Source: JADHLN01 sp965658435 (GTDB lineage: Bacteria > Pseudomonadota > Alphaproteobacteria > Rickettsiales > JABIRX01). From it: 64,000 nucleotides of DNA. The position numbers were made by a program, and so were the translations under genes. Positions 1-9,935 of the stretch are shown here, piece by piece. Under the pieces are notes generated by a model. The model was not told the origin of the DNA, searched no databases, and saw nothing but the letters and a program-made list of their open reading frames with translations. The DNA lies in assembly GCA_965658435.1 (NCBI GenBank), contig CBFHSE010000002.1, forward strand, positions 1-64,000. The letters are read 5' to 3'. Within the stretch, counting starts at the first letter, position 1, and the number at the start of each line of letters is the position of its first letter.

Positions 1-70
1 TATTAATTTTTTTATGTACTTTTAACGTAAAAGTTGTAAATAAACAAAATATTAACTCATATTCTTAACA

Positions 71-280
71 ATGAACGTAAACACTGTTTATAACACAATA
101 AATATTTTATCTGAAAAAGGCCGTTTTAAAAACAAATTAGCCAATGATAACAATAAATTATCACTATTAACTTCACAAAATAAAAAATGTAATAATCACT
201 CAACAGATTATGAAGAAAATAAATCTCTAATTGAAAAAGGATTAAGATTAAGAAAGAAACAAGATCATAAAAATGAGTAA
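71..280 (+). CDS. small hypothetical protein (69 aa)
   Basis: An open frame of 69 residues, very rich in Asn and Lys, with a polar C-terminal half (KGLRLRKKQDHKNE). There is no membrane segment, Cys cluster or family motif that I recognise. It lies alone 52 bp before the pseudopilin gene on the same strand, and no good Shine-Dalgarno is visible. It could be a genuine small orphan or a chance frame in AT-rich DNA. No function is proposed. Confidence 0.35.
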   Translation: MNVNTVYNTINILSEKGRFKNKLANDNNKLSLLTSQNKKCNNHSTDYEENKSLIEKGLRLRKKQDHKNE

Positions 281-332
281 ATTTTTTAAAAAAATCTAGT
301 CAAAAAAAATTTTTGCATTATTAATCTCTATC

Positions 333-1046
333 ATGCAAAAAAACCATGAAGGATTTACTTTTCTAGAATTAGCAATAGCCTTAATTATATTAAGTCTATT
401 AGTATCAGCTGCTACTGTAGGTAAAGAAATGGTATCTCAAGCGAAAATAAAAAATTCAATTGAACAACTAAATGAATTACAAAATTCTATTAGAGCATTC
501 AGATTAACCTATGGAGAACTTCCAGGCGATATTGCAAGCGCCACTAATTACTGGGCTGAAACTGAAAATGGTAATGGTGATGGAAGGTTACAAGAAGTAG
601 AAGGAAAATCTTTATGGCACTCACATTTGCAACTTGCAGAATTAGCGCCAGGGTTCAATAAAGACAATGAAAATAGACCTATGTCAAGTTTAACAGCATG
701 GGGAATTGAATTTATCTATGATGATCAATGGGGAAATTATAAAACTAGAAATATATTAAAGCTTTATGATTATGATAATAGTGGGTATGTAGAAATTGAA
801 GCAGAAAAGCTACATGCAATAGATAAAAAATTAGATGATACAAGACCCTATACAGGAAAAATATTAGCAACTTCAGAAAATAATCTTTGCGATGAAAATG
901 GTAATGCAGGGTCAATTAAATGCTGTGCAAATTATATGAGTATGACTAACTCAAACTTTGATAATACAAGCCCTTCAATTAAAAAAAGCGAATATATTTT
1001 TGGTTCAGAAATATGTAGCTATCTTTTTATGGAATTAAACATCTAA
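333..1046 (+). CDS. prepilin-type N-terminal cleavage/methylation domain protein (T2SS-like pseudopilin)
   Basis: The N-terminus shows a class III signal: a short basic leader ending in Gly7, then FTFLELAIALIILSLL with the conserved Glu at +5. A prepilin peptidase would cut after Gly7 and methylate the new Phe. The hydrophobic helix is followed by a coiled N-terminal alpha segment and a globular domain that includes LPGDIASATNYW and a GNGDG-type turn, features I associate with pseudopilins of Rickettsiales. Four Cys lie near the C-terminus. No other secretion gene is adjacent, so it is probably one of several scattered pilin genes. Its 3' end overlaps the convergent reductase gene by 12 bp. 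The family call is firm; the role in type II secretion or a type IV pilus is inferred. Confidence 0.8.
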   Translation: MQKNHEGFTFLELAIALIILSLLVSAATVGKEMVSQAKIKNSIEQLNELQNSIRAFRLTYGELPGDIASATNYWAETENGNGDGRLQEVEGKSLWHSHLQLAELAPGFNKDNENRPMSSLTAWGIEFIYDDQWGNYKTRNILKLYDYDNSGYVEIEAEKLHAIDKKLDDTRPYTGKILATSENNLCDENGNAGSIKCCANYMSMTNSNFDNTSPSIKKSEYIFGSEICSYLFMELNI

Positions 1047-2030
1047 ATTTACTAAAAAACGTCCTGAAGTTTTCCCTTTTAACATTAATTCTGATATTTC
1101 TTTTATATCAAACAACGAAATTTCCGTAATGATTTTTTCTAAATAACCCCAATCTTTAAAAGAAGAAATATAAGACCATATTTCTTGTCTGACTTTCATA
1201 TTACAATTTGCAGATGAAATACCTTGTAACCTAATACCTCTTAAAATAAATGGGAACAGGTTAGATGCTAAATTACTACCCAATATATTACCACAAGCAC
1301 ATATAATACCATTATAATTAACCTGCTTTATAATCGTTTCTAATATTTCCCCTCCCAAATTATCTATCACAATATCAAAATTCTTATCAAGCAGTGGCTT
1401 TGTATTTTTAAGATCATCTGAAAAATTTAAAAAACTTATATTTTCTAACCCTATTTTATTAAAAAAACCCTGATCATTTCCTCGTGACAAAACCAATAAA
1501 TTATCTGATTTATTTTTTAATAATAATAAAGATATCAAACCAACTCCACCTTTGGCTCCAGTTACTAAAATTTTTTTATCAGAAATATCATCAATAAATT
1601 TTTCAATATAATTTACAGAAAGAGCAGCAGCAAAACCAGCTGTTCCAAATAACATAGCTTGACGCAAACTAAGATTTTTTGGTTTTTTAACTACCAATTC
1701 TGAATTTAATACCACATATTCAGCAAAACCACCAGAATGATTCATTCCTATATCGTAACCAGTAGCTATGATTTCTTCCCCTTCGGTAAAATTGCTTGCT
1801 TTTGACTCCACAATAACTCCAGACAAATCAACACCTGGAATATGAGGATAATTTCTTGTAACTCCTCTATGACCAGATATAGATAAACAATCTTTATAAT
1901 TAAGAGAAGAATATGATATTTTGATCAATAACTGACCATTTTGTATTTTTGGAACAGTTAAATTAACAATATTTGCCTTATATTTATCATTTTTAAAATC
2001 TATCTGTAATGCCTTATATTTTTTATTCAT
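1035..2030 (-). CDS. zinc-free MDR oxidoreductase, YhdH/AcuI (acryloyl-CoA reductase) family
   Basis: 331 residues of the medium-chain dehydrogenase/reductase fold. The N-terminal GroES-like part contains SSLNYKD and HIPGVDLSG, and the Rossmann part contains VTGAKGGVGLISL, the NADPH-binding Gly-rich loop of the YhdH/YhfP branch. Zinc-ligand Cys residues of alcohol dehydrogenases are missing, as in quinone-oxidoreductase-like members. AcuI-type proteins reduce acryloyl-CoA with NADPH; other substrates are possible, so no gene symbol is given. Its start codon overlaps the stop of the upstream xerC by 4 bp (ATGA), indicating translational coupling in a leftward talC-xerC-MDR operon. The 3' end overlaps the convergent pseudopilin gene. 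Confidence 0.8.
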   Translation of the reverse strand: MNKKYKALQIDFKNDKYKANIVNLTVPKIQNGQLLIKISYSSLNYKDCLSISGHRGVTRNYPHIPGVDLSGVIVESKASNFTEGEEIIATGYDIGMNHSGGFAEYVVLNSELVVKKPKNLSLRQAMLFGTAGFAAALSVNYIEKFIDDISDKKILVTGAKGGVGLISLLLLKNKSDNLLVLSRGNDQGFFNKIGLENISFLNFSDDLKNTKPLLDKNFDIVIDNLGGEILETIIKQVNYNGIICACGNILGSNLASNLFPFILRGIRLQGISSANCNMKVRQEIWSYISSFKDWGYLEKIITEISLFDIKEISELMLKGKTSGRFLVNLDV

Positions 2031-2950
2031 GATCTTGGATGTAAATTATGATAATTTTTAAATAACTTATCTTTATTAATTTTAGTATATCTTTCAGTTG
2101 TAGTTAAAGACTCATGCCCAAGCATTTCTTGTATTTCCCTTAAATTAACACCATTTGCTAATAAATGAGAAGCAAAACTATGCCTAAGTGAATGCGGCGT
2201 AGCAGATGAATCTAATTGTAATGCAAATTTTAACTTTTCAATCTTTCTTTGAATTATTCTAGGGCTTAAATCACCTCCTTTAACACCTTTAAAAATTTTT
2301 TCACCACGCCTAATATTAAAAGGCATAGACCTAATATATTTTCTAATTTCAGTATAAATATTATCAAGTAAAGGAACATATCTTTGCTTTTTGCCTTTAC
2401 CTCTTACCATAACAAACTCTGAATTAATGTCAGACTCAGTTAATGATAATACTTCAGATATTCTAAGACCCGTACTGTAAAACAGCAAAATAACCACATA
2501 ATCTCTGCAACCAACCCAATCATCATATTTTTTTAATACATCAAATAATCTAGATATCTCTGACAATTCTAAAGATTTTGGTAATGATTTAGCGATTTTA
2601 GGATAATTTAAATCTAAAAATGGAGAATTTTTTAATTTTAATTTATCTTCTATAGTAGCATAAAAACTTTTTAAGGCTGATAATTTTCTAGCCCTGGTTA
2701 CAACTGATAATTTACGTTTTTTATTGCTTGCTAAAAAAGATCTTATTGTCTCAACATCAAGTTCTTTAAAACTATTAACTCCTATTTCTTCAGCTTTATA
2801 TTCAGATAAAAATAAAGTAAAATCTTTAAGATCCAAAGAATATGAATCTACTGTTTTTACAGAATATTTCTGAACTTCTAATAATTTTTTTTGCCAAAAA
2901 AGCAGTAGATCTCTTAATTTAGCATCTGCAATAAAAGACCAAGCTTGCAT
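2027..2950 (-). CDS. xerC: tyrosine recombinase XerC
   Basis: 307 residues, the usual Xer length. An N-terminal SAM-like core-binding domain (about 10-95) is followed by the catalytic domain with R163 (GLRISE), a Lys in the VRGKGKK turn, H253 and R256 (HSLRHSF), H279 (LGHES) and nucleophile Y288 (TTERYT). The LGHESLTTTERYT ending fits XerC better than XerD, which usually reads LGH.DISTTQ.YTH. It would act with XerD at dif to resolve chromosome dimers. It is tightly packed between the transaldolase gene (12 bp upstream) and the MDR gene (4-bp overlap). It is a housekeeping recombinase, not a phage integrase. Confidence 0.88.
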   Translation of the reverse strand: MQAWSFIADAKLRDLLLFWQKKLLEVQKYSVKTVDSYSLDLKDFTLFLSEYKAEEIGVNSFKELDVETIRSFLASNKKRKLSVVTRARKLSALKSFYATIEDKLKLKNSPFLDLNYPKIAKSLPKSLELSEISRLFDVLKKYDDWVGCRDYVVILLFYSTGLRISEVLSLTESDINSEFVMVRGKGKKQRYVPLLDNIYTEIRKYIRSMPFNIRRGEKIFKGVKGGDLSPRIIQRKIEKLKFALQLDSSATPHSLRHSFASHLLANGVNLREIQEMLGHESLTTTERYTKINKDKLFKNYHNLHPRS

Positions 2951-2962
2951 TTTGCCTTGAAA

Positions 2963-3619
2963 TTAAAGAATTTTCTGACCTGATTTTTTCCAATCAGCCA
3001 CAAAAACATCAAGACCTTTATCTGTTAATGGATGCTTAATTAACTCCTTAACAATTTTTGGAGGAATTGTAGCAATATCAGCTCCAATTTTTGCACATTC
3101 TATTAAATGGATTGGGTTTCTAATAGAAGCAGCAAGTATTTTAGTTTCTATATCCGGGTAATTATCATAAACATCCCTAATTTCAGAAATTAAATTCAAG
3201 CCATCAAGACCAATATCATCTAACCTACCTATAAAAGGAGAAATATAAGTAGCTCCAGCCTTAGCTGCCAACAAAGCTTGGCTAGCAGAAAAACATAAAG
3301 TGACATTAACAGTTGCCCCCTCACCTGTTAATTGTTTACATAATTTTAAACCGTCCCAAGTTAAAGGTAATTTTATCGTTATATTATCAGCTATTTTTCT
3401 AAGCTCATAAGCCTCTTTTAACATTTGATCATATTCTGTAGCAGCAACTTCAGCACTTACTGAGCCAGAAATTACTTTACAAATTTCACATAAAATTTCT
3501 TTAAAATCTTTACCTTCCTTTGCAACTAATGAAGGGTTTGTAGTGACCCCATCAATTAAGCCGGTTTCTGATAATTCATTAATCTCTAAAATATTAGCTG
3601 TATCTATAAAAAATTGCAT
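2963..3619 (-). CDS. tal: transaldolase, small TalC/FSA-like type
   Basis: 218 residues, the length of the short transaldolase/fructose-6-phosphate aldolase family. It opens with [10 protein letters not shown] and [10 protein letters not shown], the standard signature, and has the Schiff-base Lys at about K83 in TIKLPLT. TAALL-type residues are replaced by [25 protein letters not shown] further on, also typical. It transfers dihydroxyacetone units in the non-oxidative pentose phosphate pathway, in the cytosol. First gene of a leftward run with xerC and the MDR reductase. Its start faces serB divergently with almost no intergenic space. Confidence 0.88.
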   Translation of the reverse strand: MQFFIDTANILEINELSETGLIDGVTTNPSLVAKEGKDFKEILCEICKVISGSVSAEVAATEYDQMLKEAYELRKIADNITIKLPLTWDGLKLCKQLTGEGATVNVTLCFSASQALLAAKAGATYISPFIGRLDDIGLDGLNLISEIRDVYDNYPDIETKILAASIRNPIHLIECAKIGADIATIPPKIVKELIKHPLTDKGLDVFVADWKKSGQKIL

Positions 3620-3670
3620 TTTTCCTCTAACAAATTTATAAAAAGCAAATTACTCCTAATATTTAAAAAA

Positions 3671-4570
3671 ATGAAGTATTATCTCTATTTTATTTCACAA
3701 CCCAACAAATTAACAAAAAATATCTATAAAGAGATATTACAATATATTAAAAATCATCAGCTAAAAATTTTAAAAGAAGAAATATTAGCAGAATCGGAAT
3801 GTTACTGCTTTCTTTTAAATTTAAATTCAGATGAAAACATATTCTTAAACAAAGTAAGAAAAGATTTTTACAAATTAGAAATAGATATTTTTTTGATTAA
3901 AGAAGAATATAGAAAAATCAAAAAATTACTAATAGCTGATATGGATTCAACAATAATTGAAAATGAATGCATAGATGAAATAGCTAAATATGCTAATAAA
4001 TATGAAGAAGTTAAAAAAGTTACCGAAGCAGCAATGAATGGAGAATTAGATTTTAGCTCTTCCTTAATAAAAAGAGTAAAATTATTAAAATCTATTCCAT
4101 TAACAAGCTTAGAGGAAATTTATAATAATAACATCAAATTATCATATGGAGCAGAAATATTAGGAAAGACCCTTAGAAAATATAATTGCCACCTTGCCTT
4201 AGCCTCTGGAGGATTTCAATTTTTTACCAATAAAATTAAAGAAAAAATATCATTTAACGAAGACCATTCCAATAATCTAGAAGTAAAAAATAATATTTTA
4301 ACAGGAAATATTATTCCACCAATTTTTGATAATTATAGCAAATTAAAATTAAGCCAAAATTTACAAAAAACACTCAATCTTCAACCAGAAGAAATAATTT
4401 GCGTTGGAGATGGAGCAAATGATATACCAATGTTAAAAAGCACCCCATTTGGAATTGCTTATAAAGCAAAAAAAACAGTAAAAACAGCAAGCCATCATCA
4501 CATAAATCATAGCTCATTAACATCGATATTATATTTACAAGGAATAAAAAAAATTGATTTTATTATTTAA
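3671..4570 (+). CDS. serB: phosphoserine phosphatase SerB
   Basis: HAD-superfamily hydrolase of 299 residues when begun at the ATG at 3671. The frame is open to 3614, but that segment overlaps the divergent transaldolase start and looks non-homologous. Motif I is ADMDST with the nucleophilic Asp, followed by IENECIDE. The second motif is LASGGF and the last is GDGANDIPML, which binds Mg2+. The N-terminal 90 residues form the regulatory/ACT-like part of the longer SerB type. It hydrolyses O-phosphoserine to serine, the last step of serine synthesis. It lies immediately upstream of ftsH, but ftsH has its own promoter. Confidence 0.88.
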   Translation: MKYYLYFISQPNKLTKNIYKEILQYIKNHQLKILKEEILAESECYCFLLNLNSDENIFLNKVRKDFYKLEIDIFLIKEEYRKIKKLLIADMDSTIIENECIDEIAKYANKYEEVKKVTEAAMNGELDFSSSLIKRVKLLKSIPLTSLEEIYNNNIKLSYGAEILGKTLRKYNCHLALASGGFQFFTNKIKEKISFNEDHSNNLEVKNNILTGNIIPPIFDNYSKLKLSQNLQKTLNLQPEEIICVGDGANDIPMLKSTPFGIAYKAKKTVKTASHHHINHSSLTSILYLQGIKKIDFII

Positions 4571-4590
4571 AATAATTTTAATTAATAAAC

Positions 4591-4627
4591 TTGTAATTGT
4601 TAATTTAGTTACTATATAATAAATGCG
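4591..4627 (+). promoter_or_regulatory. putative ftsH promoter with almost no leader
   Basis: TTGTAA (4591-4596), an 18-bp spacer and a perfect TATAAT (4615-4620). A start about 7 bp after the -10 box would fall at 4626-4628, on or next to the ftsH ATG at 4628. No Shine-Dalgarno is present. The mRNA may therefore be leaderless. This is a sequence reading only. Confidence 0.5.
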
Positions 4628-6472
4628 ATGAAAAAAAAGTCAGACAACAATAAAAATTCTAAAAATTTTCTAATCTGGGTAGCAATATTTGGAGCATTTT
4701 TAGTAATAAGCAGCCTAATTAATCAATCAAACAGACAAAAAAACCAAATAGATTTTTCAGACTTCCTGGCAAATGTCAAAGCGGGTCATGTTATATCTGT
4801 TTCAATATCTAGCAATAATGCGATTGAAGGAAAATATAAAGATAATAGCATTTTTACCACCCAAGCTCCTAATTATCCTAACTTAATAGATAAATTAGAA
4901 GAAGCTAATGTAAGAATCAAAGTAACAACAGCAGATAATATGAAAACCACCTTAATTTCTGCTTTAATATCTTGGTTACCATTTATCATCATAATTTTTG
5001 TTTGGGTTTATTTTGTCAAAAAAATGGGTAAAGGAGGAGGAAACCCCTTAAGCTTTGCAAAAAGTAAAGCTAAAATGTACATGAATAAAGACATTAAAAT
5101 AACTTTTAAAGATATTGCAGGAATTGAAGAAGCAAAAGAAGAGATAATGGAATTAGTAGAATTCCTCAAAGACCCTTTCAAATTTAAAAAATTAGGAGGA
5201 AAAATACCTAAAGGTTGTTTATTAATCGGAAACCCAGGCACAGGAAAAACCTTATTAGCGAAAGCAATTGCTGGCGAAGCAAAAGTTCCTTTTTTTAGCA
5301 TTTCAGGATCTGATTTTGTTGAAATGTTTGTAGGAGTAGGAGCAAGCAGAGTAAGAGACTTATTTGAACAAGGAAAAAAAAATGCTCCTTGCATAATTTT
5401 CATTGACGAAATTGATGCAGTAGGAAGACATAGAGGAGTTGGCGTTGGTGGAGGTAATGATGAAAGAGAGCAAACTTTAAATCAACTTCTTGTAGAAATG
5501 GATGGCTTCCAAGAAAATGAGGGTGTTATTATTTTAGCTGCAACTAATAGAGCAGATGTTCTTGACAAAGCTCTCCTTAGACCAGGAAGATTTGACAGAC
5601 AAATCAACGTTCCAAATCCCGACGTAAATGGCAGAAAAAGAATTTTAGAAGTTCATGCTAAAAATGTAGAAATAGCTCCAGATGTAGATTTAAGCATAAT
5701 TGCTAGAGGAACTCCTGGTTTTGCAGGTGCTGAATTACAAAACTTAGTTAATGAGGCAGCTCTTCATGCGGCTCGTCATAATAAAAAAATGGTAACCATG
5801 AAAGATTTTGATTATGCAAAAGATAGAGTCTTGATGGGTGCTGAAAGAAAATCAATGGTAATGAAAGAAGAAGAAAAGAAACTAACAGCTTATCATGAAG
5901 CAGGTCATGCTATTGTTACAGTATTTTCAGAAGCATCAGACCCAATCCACAAAGCAACTATAATGCCAAGAGGAGCAGCTTTAGGAATGGTAATGCGTTT
6001 ACCTGAAGATGACAAATTATCAGTCACATATGAAAAACTTAAGGCAGATCTTGCTGTTGCGATGGGAGGTAGAGTTGCTGAGGAAATAATTTTTGGTGCA
6101 AATAAGGTAACCACAGGTGCCTCATCAGATATTCAGCAAGCTACGAGAATATCAAAAATGATGGTAACTAAATGGGGAATGTGTGAAGCAATTGGACCAA
6201 TAATGCATGAAATGAGTCAAGAAGACTTCATATCTAATGATAAAGCAAATCTCATAGATGAGGAAGTAAAAAAATTAGTAGAAGGAGGCTATAATACAGC
6301 AAAAATTCTTCTTAAAAAACATATTAAAAAACTCCATTTACTTGCTGAAGCTCTAATAAAATACGAAACTCTTAGCGGAAGTGAAGTTAAAGAAATTATT
6401 GCAGGTAAAAAAATTCGTACCAATCAAGCAAAAGAAACTGTTGCTAAAAAAACAAAAAAAACAGCATCATAA
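4628..6472 (+). CDS. ftsH: ATP-dependent zinc metalloprotease FtsH
   Basis: 614 residues. Two N-terminal membrane segments (about 14-30 and 108-130) flank a small periplasmic domain. The AAA+ module has Walker A GNPGTGKT at about residue 201, Walker [12 protein letters not shown], the pore motif [15 protein letters not shown] and the second region of homology [17 protein letters not shown]. The M41 peptidase domain has HEAGH at about residue 423. It forms a hexamer in the inner membrane that extracts and degrades membrane proteins and unstable regulators. A Lys-rich tail ends the protein. rsfS follows 23 bp downstream on the same strand. Confidence 0.97.
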   Translation: MKKKSDNNKNSKNFLIWVAIFGAFLVISSLINQSNRQKNQIDFSDFLANVKAGHVISVSISSNNAIEGKYKDNSIFTTQAPNYPNLIDKLEEANVRIKVTTADNMKTTLISALISWLPFIIIIFVWVYFVKKMGKGGGNPLSFAKSKAKMYMNKDIKITFKDIAGIEEAKEEIMELVEFLKDPFKFKKLGGKIPKGCLLIGNPGTGKTLLAKAIAGEAKVPFFSISGSDFVEMFVGVGASRVRDLFEQGKKNAPCIIFIDEIDAVGRHRGVGVGGGNDEREQTLNQLLVEMDGFQENEGVIILAATNRADVLDKALLRPGRFDRQINVPNPDVNGRKRILEVHAKNVEIAPDVDLSIIARGTPGFAGAELQNLVNEAALHAARHNKKMVTMKDFDYAKDRVLMGAERKSMVMKEEEKKLTAYHEAGHAIVTVFSEASDPIHKATIMPRGAALGMVMRLPEDDKLSVTYEKLKADLAVAMGGRVAEEIIFGANKVTTGASSDIQQATRISKMMVTKWGMCEAIGPIMHEMSQEDFISNDKANLIDEEVKKLVEGGYNTAKILLKKHIKKLHLLAEALIKYETLSGSEVKEIIAGKKIRTNQAKETVAKKTKKTAS

Positions 6473-6495
6473 ACCAAACCCACAATTAACTCATA

Positions 6496-6843
6496 ATGCA
6501 AAACTCATTTAAATTAGCAACCTCTTTAAAAAATATATTAGAAGAAAATAAAGCCGAAGAAATATCATTAATTGCTATGGCAGATAAAAATGATATTTGT
6601 GATTATATGATTATTGCCTCAGGAACATCTAACAGACATGTTATATCACTAGCAGAAAAAATTATTCAATATATAAAACATGAAACTCAGTTAAATTATA
6701 ATTCTGAAGGAATGGATGATGGAAAATGGGTATTAGTTGATACACCCCAAATTATAACTCATATATTTCATCCTGAAACAAGATCATATTACGACTTAGA
6801 AGCATTATGGTCAAACCCAAAACAAAGATCTAAAACTGATTAA
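6496..6843 (+). CDS. rsfS: ribosome silencing factor RsfS
   Basis: 115 residues of the RsfS/Iojap/DUF143 family, recognised from the sequence around DYMIIASGTSNRHVISLAEKI, GMDDGKWVLVD and HPETRSYYDLEALW. It binds ribosomal protein uL14 and blocks subunit joining under poor nutrition. It is probably co-transcribed with ftsH. Its TAA shares the palindrome TTAA (6840-6843) with the stop of the convergent TIGR02186 gene, so the two frames overlap by 4 bp. Confidence 0.93.
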   Translation: MQNSFKLATSLKNILEENKAEEISLIAMADKNDICDYMIIASGTSNRHVISLAEKIIQYIKHETQLNYNSEGMDDGKWVLVDTPQIITHIFHPETRSYYDLEALWSNPKQRSKTD

Positions 6844-7568
6844 ACCTTCCAAAATATAATATTTGCAAACCAACCAGCGAATAAAGCAGCAAAAACACAA
6901 AACAAAGCATAAGCTATACTATAATCATGAGCTGAATTATAAATAAATGATTCAAACCCAGTACGCTTTACTTCAATTGGAATAGTTTGCATAGCAACAA
7001 AATTATTATCAGACACTAGATAAATATCCACATTATAAACACCATGTGGAATAGTTTTAGGAAAGTTCAAATTAGCTTTAAATAAAGTATCTCCCATAAA
7101 TTTAATTTTATTAACATTTTTAGCATATAACTCATTATTAAATTTCTCTTCATAAATAGCTGAACGAAAATCATCTATCTCCTCAAGATAAGCCTCACCA
7201 GTATAATTTAGAGGTATATTTTCAACTCCTATATTTAAATTCTTTACTAATAATTCATTTGATATATTGGCAACATCAAAGCTACTATATATATCATAAA
7301 AACCATAAACATCCTTAAATTTCATTTGCTTTCTATTTAGCCATATTCCAGCTATTTTTTCTTTTTTTCTTACAGCATAATCTTCATCAGGACCCCTAAC
7401 AACAACAATAATCTCACCTGGTGAATTTCTAGCCCCGAATAAAAATAGCTTCTGACCTGAAAATCTTGCATCTATAAGAATTTTATCATGGCTAATATCT
7501 GAATCGATAGGTTTTGCAAAAATATTGCAAGATATCAATGTTAAAATACAGATTATTTTAATTCTCAT
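6840..7568 (-). CDS. TIGR02186-family membrane-anchored periplasmic protein
   Basis: 242 residues. A signal peptide (about 1-18, ending IFAKP) precedes a beta-rich periplasmic region, and one C-terminal membrane helix (about 215-238, YALFCVFAALFAGWFANIIF) anchors it. The segments LIDARFSGQKLFLFGAR, VVVRGPDEDY and KEKIAGIWLN match my recollection of TIGR02186, an alphaproteobacterial family regularly placed next to a TauE/SafE exporter, as here. The start overlaps the end of the exporter gene by 11 bp, so the pair is one transcription and probably functional unit. The biochemical role is unknown. Confidence 0.8.
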   Translation of the reverse strand: MRIKIICILTLISCNIFAKPIDSDISHDKILIDARFSGQKLFLFGARNSPGEIIVVVRGPDEDYAVRKKEKIAGIWLNRKQMKFKDVYGFYDIYSSFDVANISNELLVKNLNIGVENIPLNYTGEAYLEEIDDFRSAIYEEKFNNELYAKNVNKIKFMGDTLFKANLNFPKTIPHGVYNVDIYLVSDNNFVAMQTIPIEVKRTGFESFIYNSAHDYSIAYALFCVFAALFAGWFANIIFWKV

Positions 7569-8472
7569 CGATTAACATCACCTCAAAAGGGTTAATAGGA
7601 GCAATAAAAAAACCTAATGCTAATTCAAATACTAAAGTAAGAATAATAATTGCTAATATAGCTCGTAATTTTTCTGCAGAACAAAATAAAGAAACTCTAG
7701 TTCCAAATTGAGCTCCTACAACTGAGCTAACTAATAATATACCTGCCAATACTATATCTACAGATTGAGTAGTTAAAATATGCAAAATAGTTACATTAGA
7801 AGTAACAAATATAACTTGAAATAATGAAGTACCAACAACTACTGAAGTTGGCATCCCTAATATATAAATCATTGCTGGGATCATTATAAACCCTCCACCA
7901 ATTCCCATAATTGACACTAATATACCAGAAAAAATACTTACAAAAACAGGTATTAACAAACTTATTGTTAAGTCTGAACGCGGGAAATAAATTTTAAAAG
8001 GCAGCTTATTATATAATTTATCTTTCCTATTAAGCTTCATTGACCGAGATTTAATCTTAAAAACAGCTTTAAAGCTCTCATAAGCCATTGAAAAACCAAT
8101 AAAACCAAGTACAAATATATATAAAAGGGAAATAACCAAATCAATTTGACCAAATCCTTTTAAAAACTTAAAAATTAATACTCCAATTGATGAACCGACA
8201 AAACCGCCCATAATTAAAATATTACCCATTTTAAAATCTACATTTTTACGCCTTGCATGAGTTAAAAAACCAGAAAATGAAGAGGCTATTATTTGATTAG
8301 CAGAGGATGCAACAGCTATGGCTGGCCCAACCCCCATAAAAATTAATAAAGGTGTCATTATAAAACCTCCACCAATACCAAATAAACCGGATAAAATGCC
8401 AGCAAAAAAACCAGCTAATAATAGCCATAAAATATTTATTGGTATTTCTGCAATAGGCAAATATATTTCCAT
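7558..8472 (-). CDS. TauE/SafE-family sulfite/organosulfonate exporter-like permease
   Basis: 304 residues with about eight hydrophobic segments arranged as an internal duplication. Both halves carry the family's glycine-rich motif, GLFGIGGGFIMTPLL (about 27-42) and SIMGIGGGFIMIPAM (about 188-202). Members export sulfite, sulfoacetate or related anions across the inner membrane. It is the first gene of a leftward pair with the TIGR02186 protein and overlaps it. The specific substrate cannot be read from the sequence. Confidence 0.88.
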   Translation of the reverse strand: MEIYLPIAEIPINILWLLLAGFFAGILSGLFGIGGGFIMTPLLIFMGVGPAIAVASSANQIIASSFSGFLTHARRKNVDFKMGNILIMGGFVGSSIGVLIFKFLKGFGQIDLVISLLYIFVLGFIGFSMAYESFKAVFKIKSRSMKLNRKDKLYNKLPFKIYFPRSDLTISLLIPVFVSIFSGILVSIMGIGGGFIMIPAMIYILGMPTSVVVGTSLFQVIFVTSNVTILHILTTQSVDIVLAGILLVSSVVGAQFGTRVSLFCSAEKLRAILAIIILTLVFELALGFFIAPINPFEVMLIDEN

Positions 8473-8541
8473 TAAAACTCTGAAAAAAGAGGTTCTATAA
8501 AGTTAAAGAATAAGGCTATTTATAAAGATATAATTATAAAA

Positions 8542-9933
8542 TTAAAGATTTTTAAAAATCTCTAAGGCCTTATTACGAGCATCAGCATGATTTACAATTG
8601 GTTTAGGATAATTTTCACCTAACTTTACTCCAGCAAAATCTAACTCTTTCTCGGATGCCTCCCAAGGTCTATGAATATACTTATTTGATAATTTTGATAA
8701 TATTGGTAACCATTTCCTAATATATGTTCCATCATCATCAAATTTTTCTCCTTGAGTAATTGGATTAAAAATTCGAAAATAAGGTGCTGCATCAGCTCCA
8801 CTTCCTGCAACCCACTGCCACGAAGCACTATTATTTGCCATATCAGCATCTAGTAACTGATTCCAAAAAAACTCTTCGCCAAGTCTCCAATCAATAAATA
8901 AATCTTTTATTAAAAAAGAAGCCACTATCATTCTAGCTCTATTATGCATATAACCAGTTTGATATAATTCTGTCATTGCTGCATCAATAACTGGATATCC
9001 TGTTTTGGCTTTTGCCCATTTATTAAATAAATGCATATTATTTTGCCAAGGAAAACTATCAAATTTACTATTAAAATTTTTCTCTCTCAACTCTTTAAAA
9101 TGATAAAGTAAGTAATAGGAAAATTCTCTCCAGCATAATTCTGAAATAAATTTACTAATTTGCTTATCATTTAATCTATTTCTTAAAGTTTGGAAAATAT
9201 AATCAACAGATATTTCACCAAAATGTAAATGCGGTGACAAAGCAGAACAAATATCTTTATTTAGAAAATTTCTACCTTCAGCATAATTTACAACTTTTCT
9301 ATCTATAAAATCATGAAATTTTTCATAAGCAGCTTTCTCACCCATTGTAAAATATTTTAAAAATTTGCTCCCCCAATCAGGGTTTTTAGGCAATAAATTT
9401 AAATCATCAATAGATAATGAGTTAATATTATTTTCATATAAGTTAATATCCCCCCCCTCTTCTAATTCAACAAAATTCTCTTCTAAAAAAAGCTGCATTT
9501 TTTTATAAAATGGCGTAAATACTTTAAAATAACTACCTTGATTATTTTTGATTTGCCATGGTTCAGAGAGCAAGTTAGCTCTATAACTTTCAACAGTTAA
9601 TTTATCTTTAAAAAATTCTTTTATTTTCTTATCAGATGAAATAGCTTCTGGTTCATATTGACGATTCCAAAAAAGATAATCAGCTTTACTAAAAGCAATT
9701 ATTTCACTTAAAACCTCAACTGGGTCACCTATCCTGATGATTAATTTATTATCATATTGCAAGGATAGCTTTTGCAAGGAATGGTAAAGCCAAACCCTTT
9801 GAGCTTCGCCATAATCTTTAGGGTTATAAATAAATAAAGGTATAATATGAGCTGATTTAGCAGCTTCGCTTAAGGCTTTATTATATTTAATACGCAAATC
9901 CTTACGATGCCATAAAATAGCAACTTTACTCAT
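8542..9933 (-). CDS. phrB: deoxyribodipyrimidine photolyase (cryptochrome/photolyase family)
   Basis: 463 residues. An N-terminal antenna-binding Rossmann-like domain starts VAILWHRKDLRI. The C-terminal FAD-binding domain includes ELCWREF, the Trp-rich GYPVIDAAMTEL, GYMHNRARMIVASFL, DWRLGEEFF and ASWQWVAGSGADAAPYFRIFNP, the core of class I CPD photolyases. It uses blue light to split cyclobutane pyrimidine dimers. A photolyase implies exposure to light at some stage, which is of interest for an otherwise endosymbiont-like genome. It follows the MAPEG gene with 2 bp between them. Confidence 0.93.
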   Translation of the reverse strand: MSKVAILWHRKDLRIKYNKALSEAAKSAHIIPLFIYNPKDYGEAQRVWLYHSLQKLSLQYDNKLIIRIGDPVEVLSEIIAFSKADYLFWNRQYEPEAISSDKKIKEFFKDKLTVESYRANLLSEPWQIKNNQGSYFKVFTPFYKKMQLFLEENFVELEEGGDINLYENNINSLSIDDLNLLPKNPDWGSKFLKYFTMGEKAAYEKFHDFIDRKVVNYAEGRNFLNKDICSALSPHLHFGEISVDYIFQTLRNRLNDKQISKFISELCWREFSYYLLYHFKELREKNFNSKFDSFPWQNNMHLFNKWAKAKTGYPVIDAAMTELYQTGYMHNRARMIVASFLIKDLFIDWRLGEEFFWNQLLDADMANNSASWQWVAGSGADAAPYFRIFNPITQGEKFDDDGTYIRKWLPILSKLSNKYIHRPWEASEKELDFAGVKLGENYPKPIVNHADARNKALEIFKNL

Positions 9934-9935
9934 AA

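Noticed and set aside
2027..2950. Xer-type recombinase as the integrase of a second element
   Set aside because: Length, motif endings and its place in an operon with metabolic genes fit chromosomal XerC; no phage or plasmid genes are next to it.
5008..5403. Antisense frame of 131 codons in ftsH
   Set aside because: It is a shadow of a strongly conserved gene with no features of its own.
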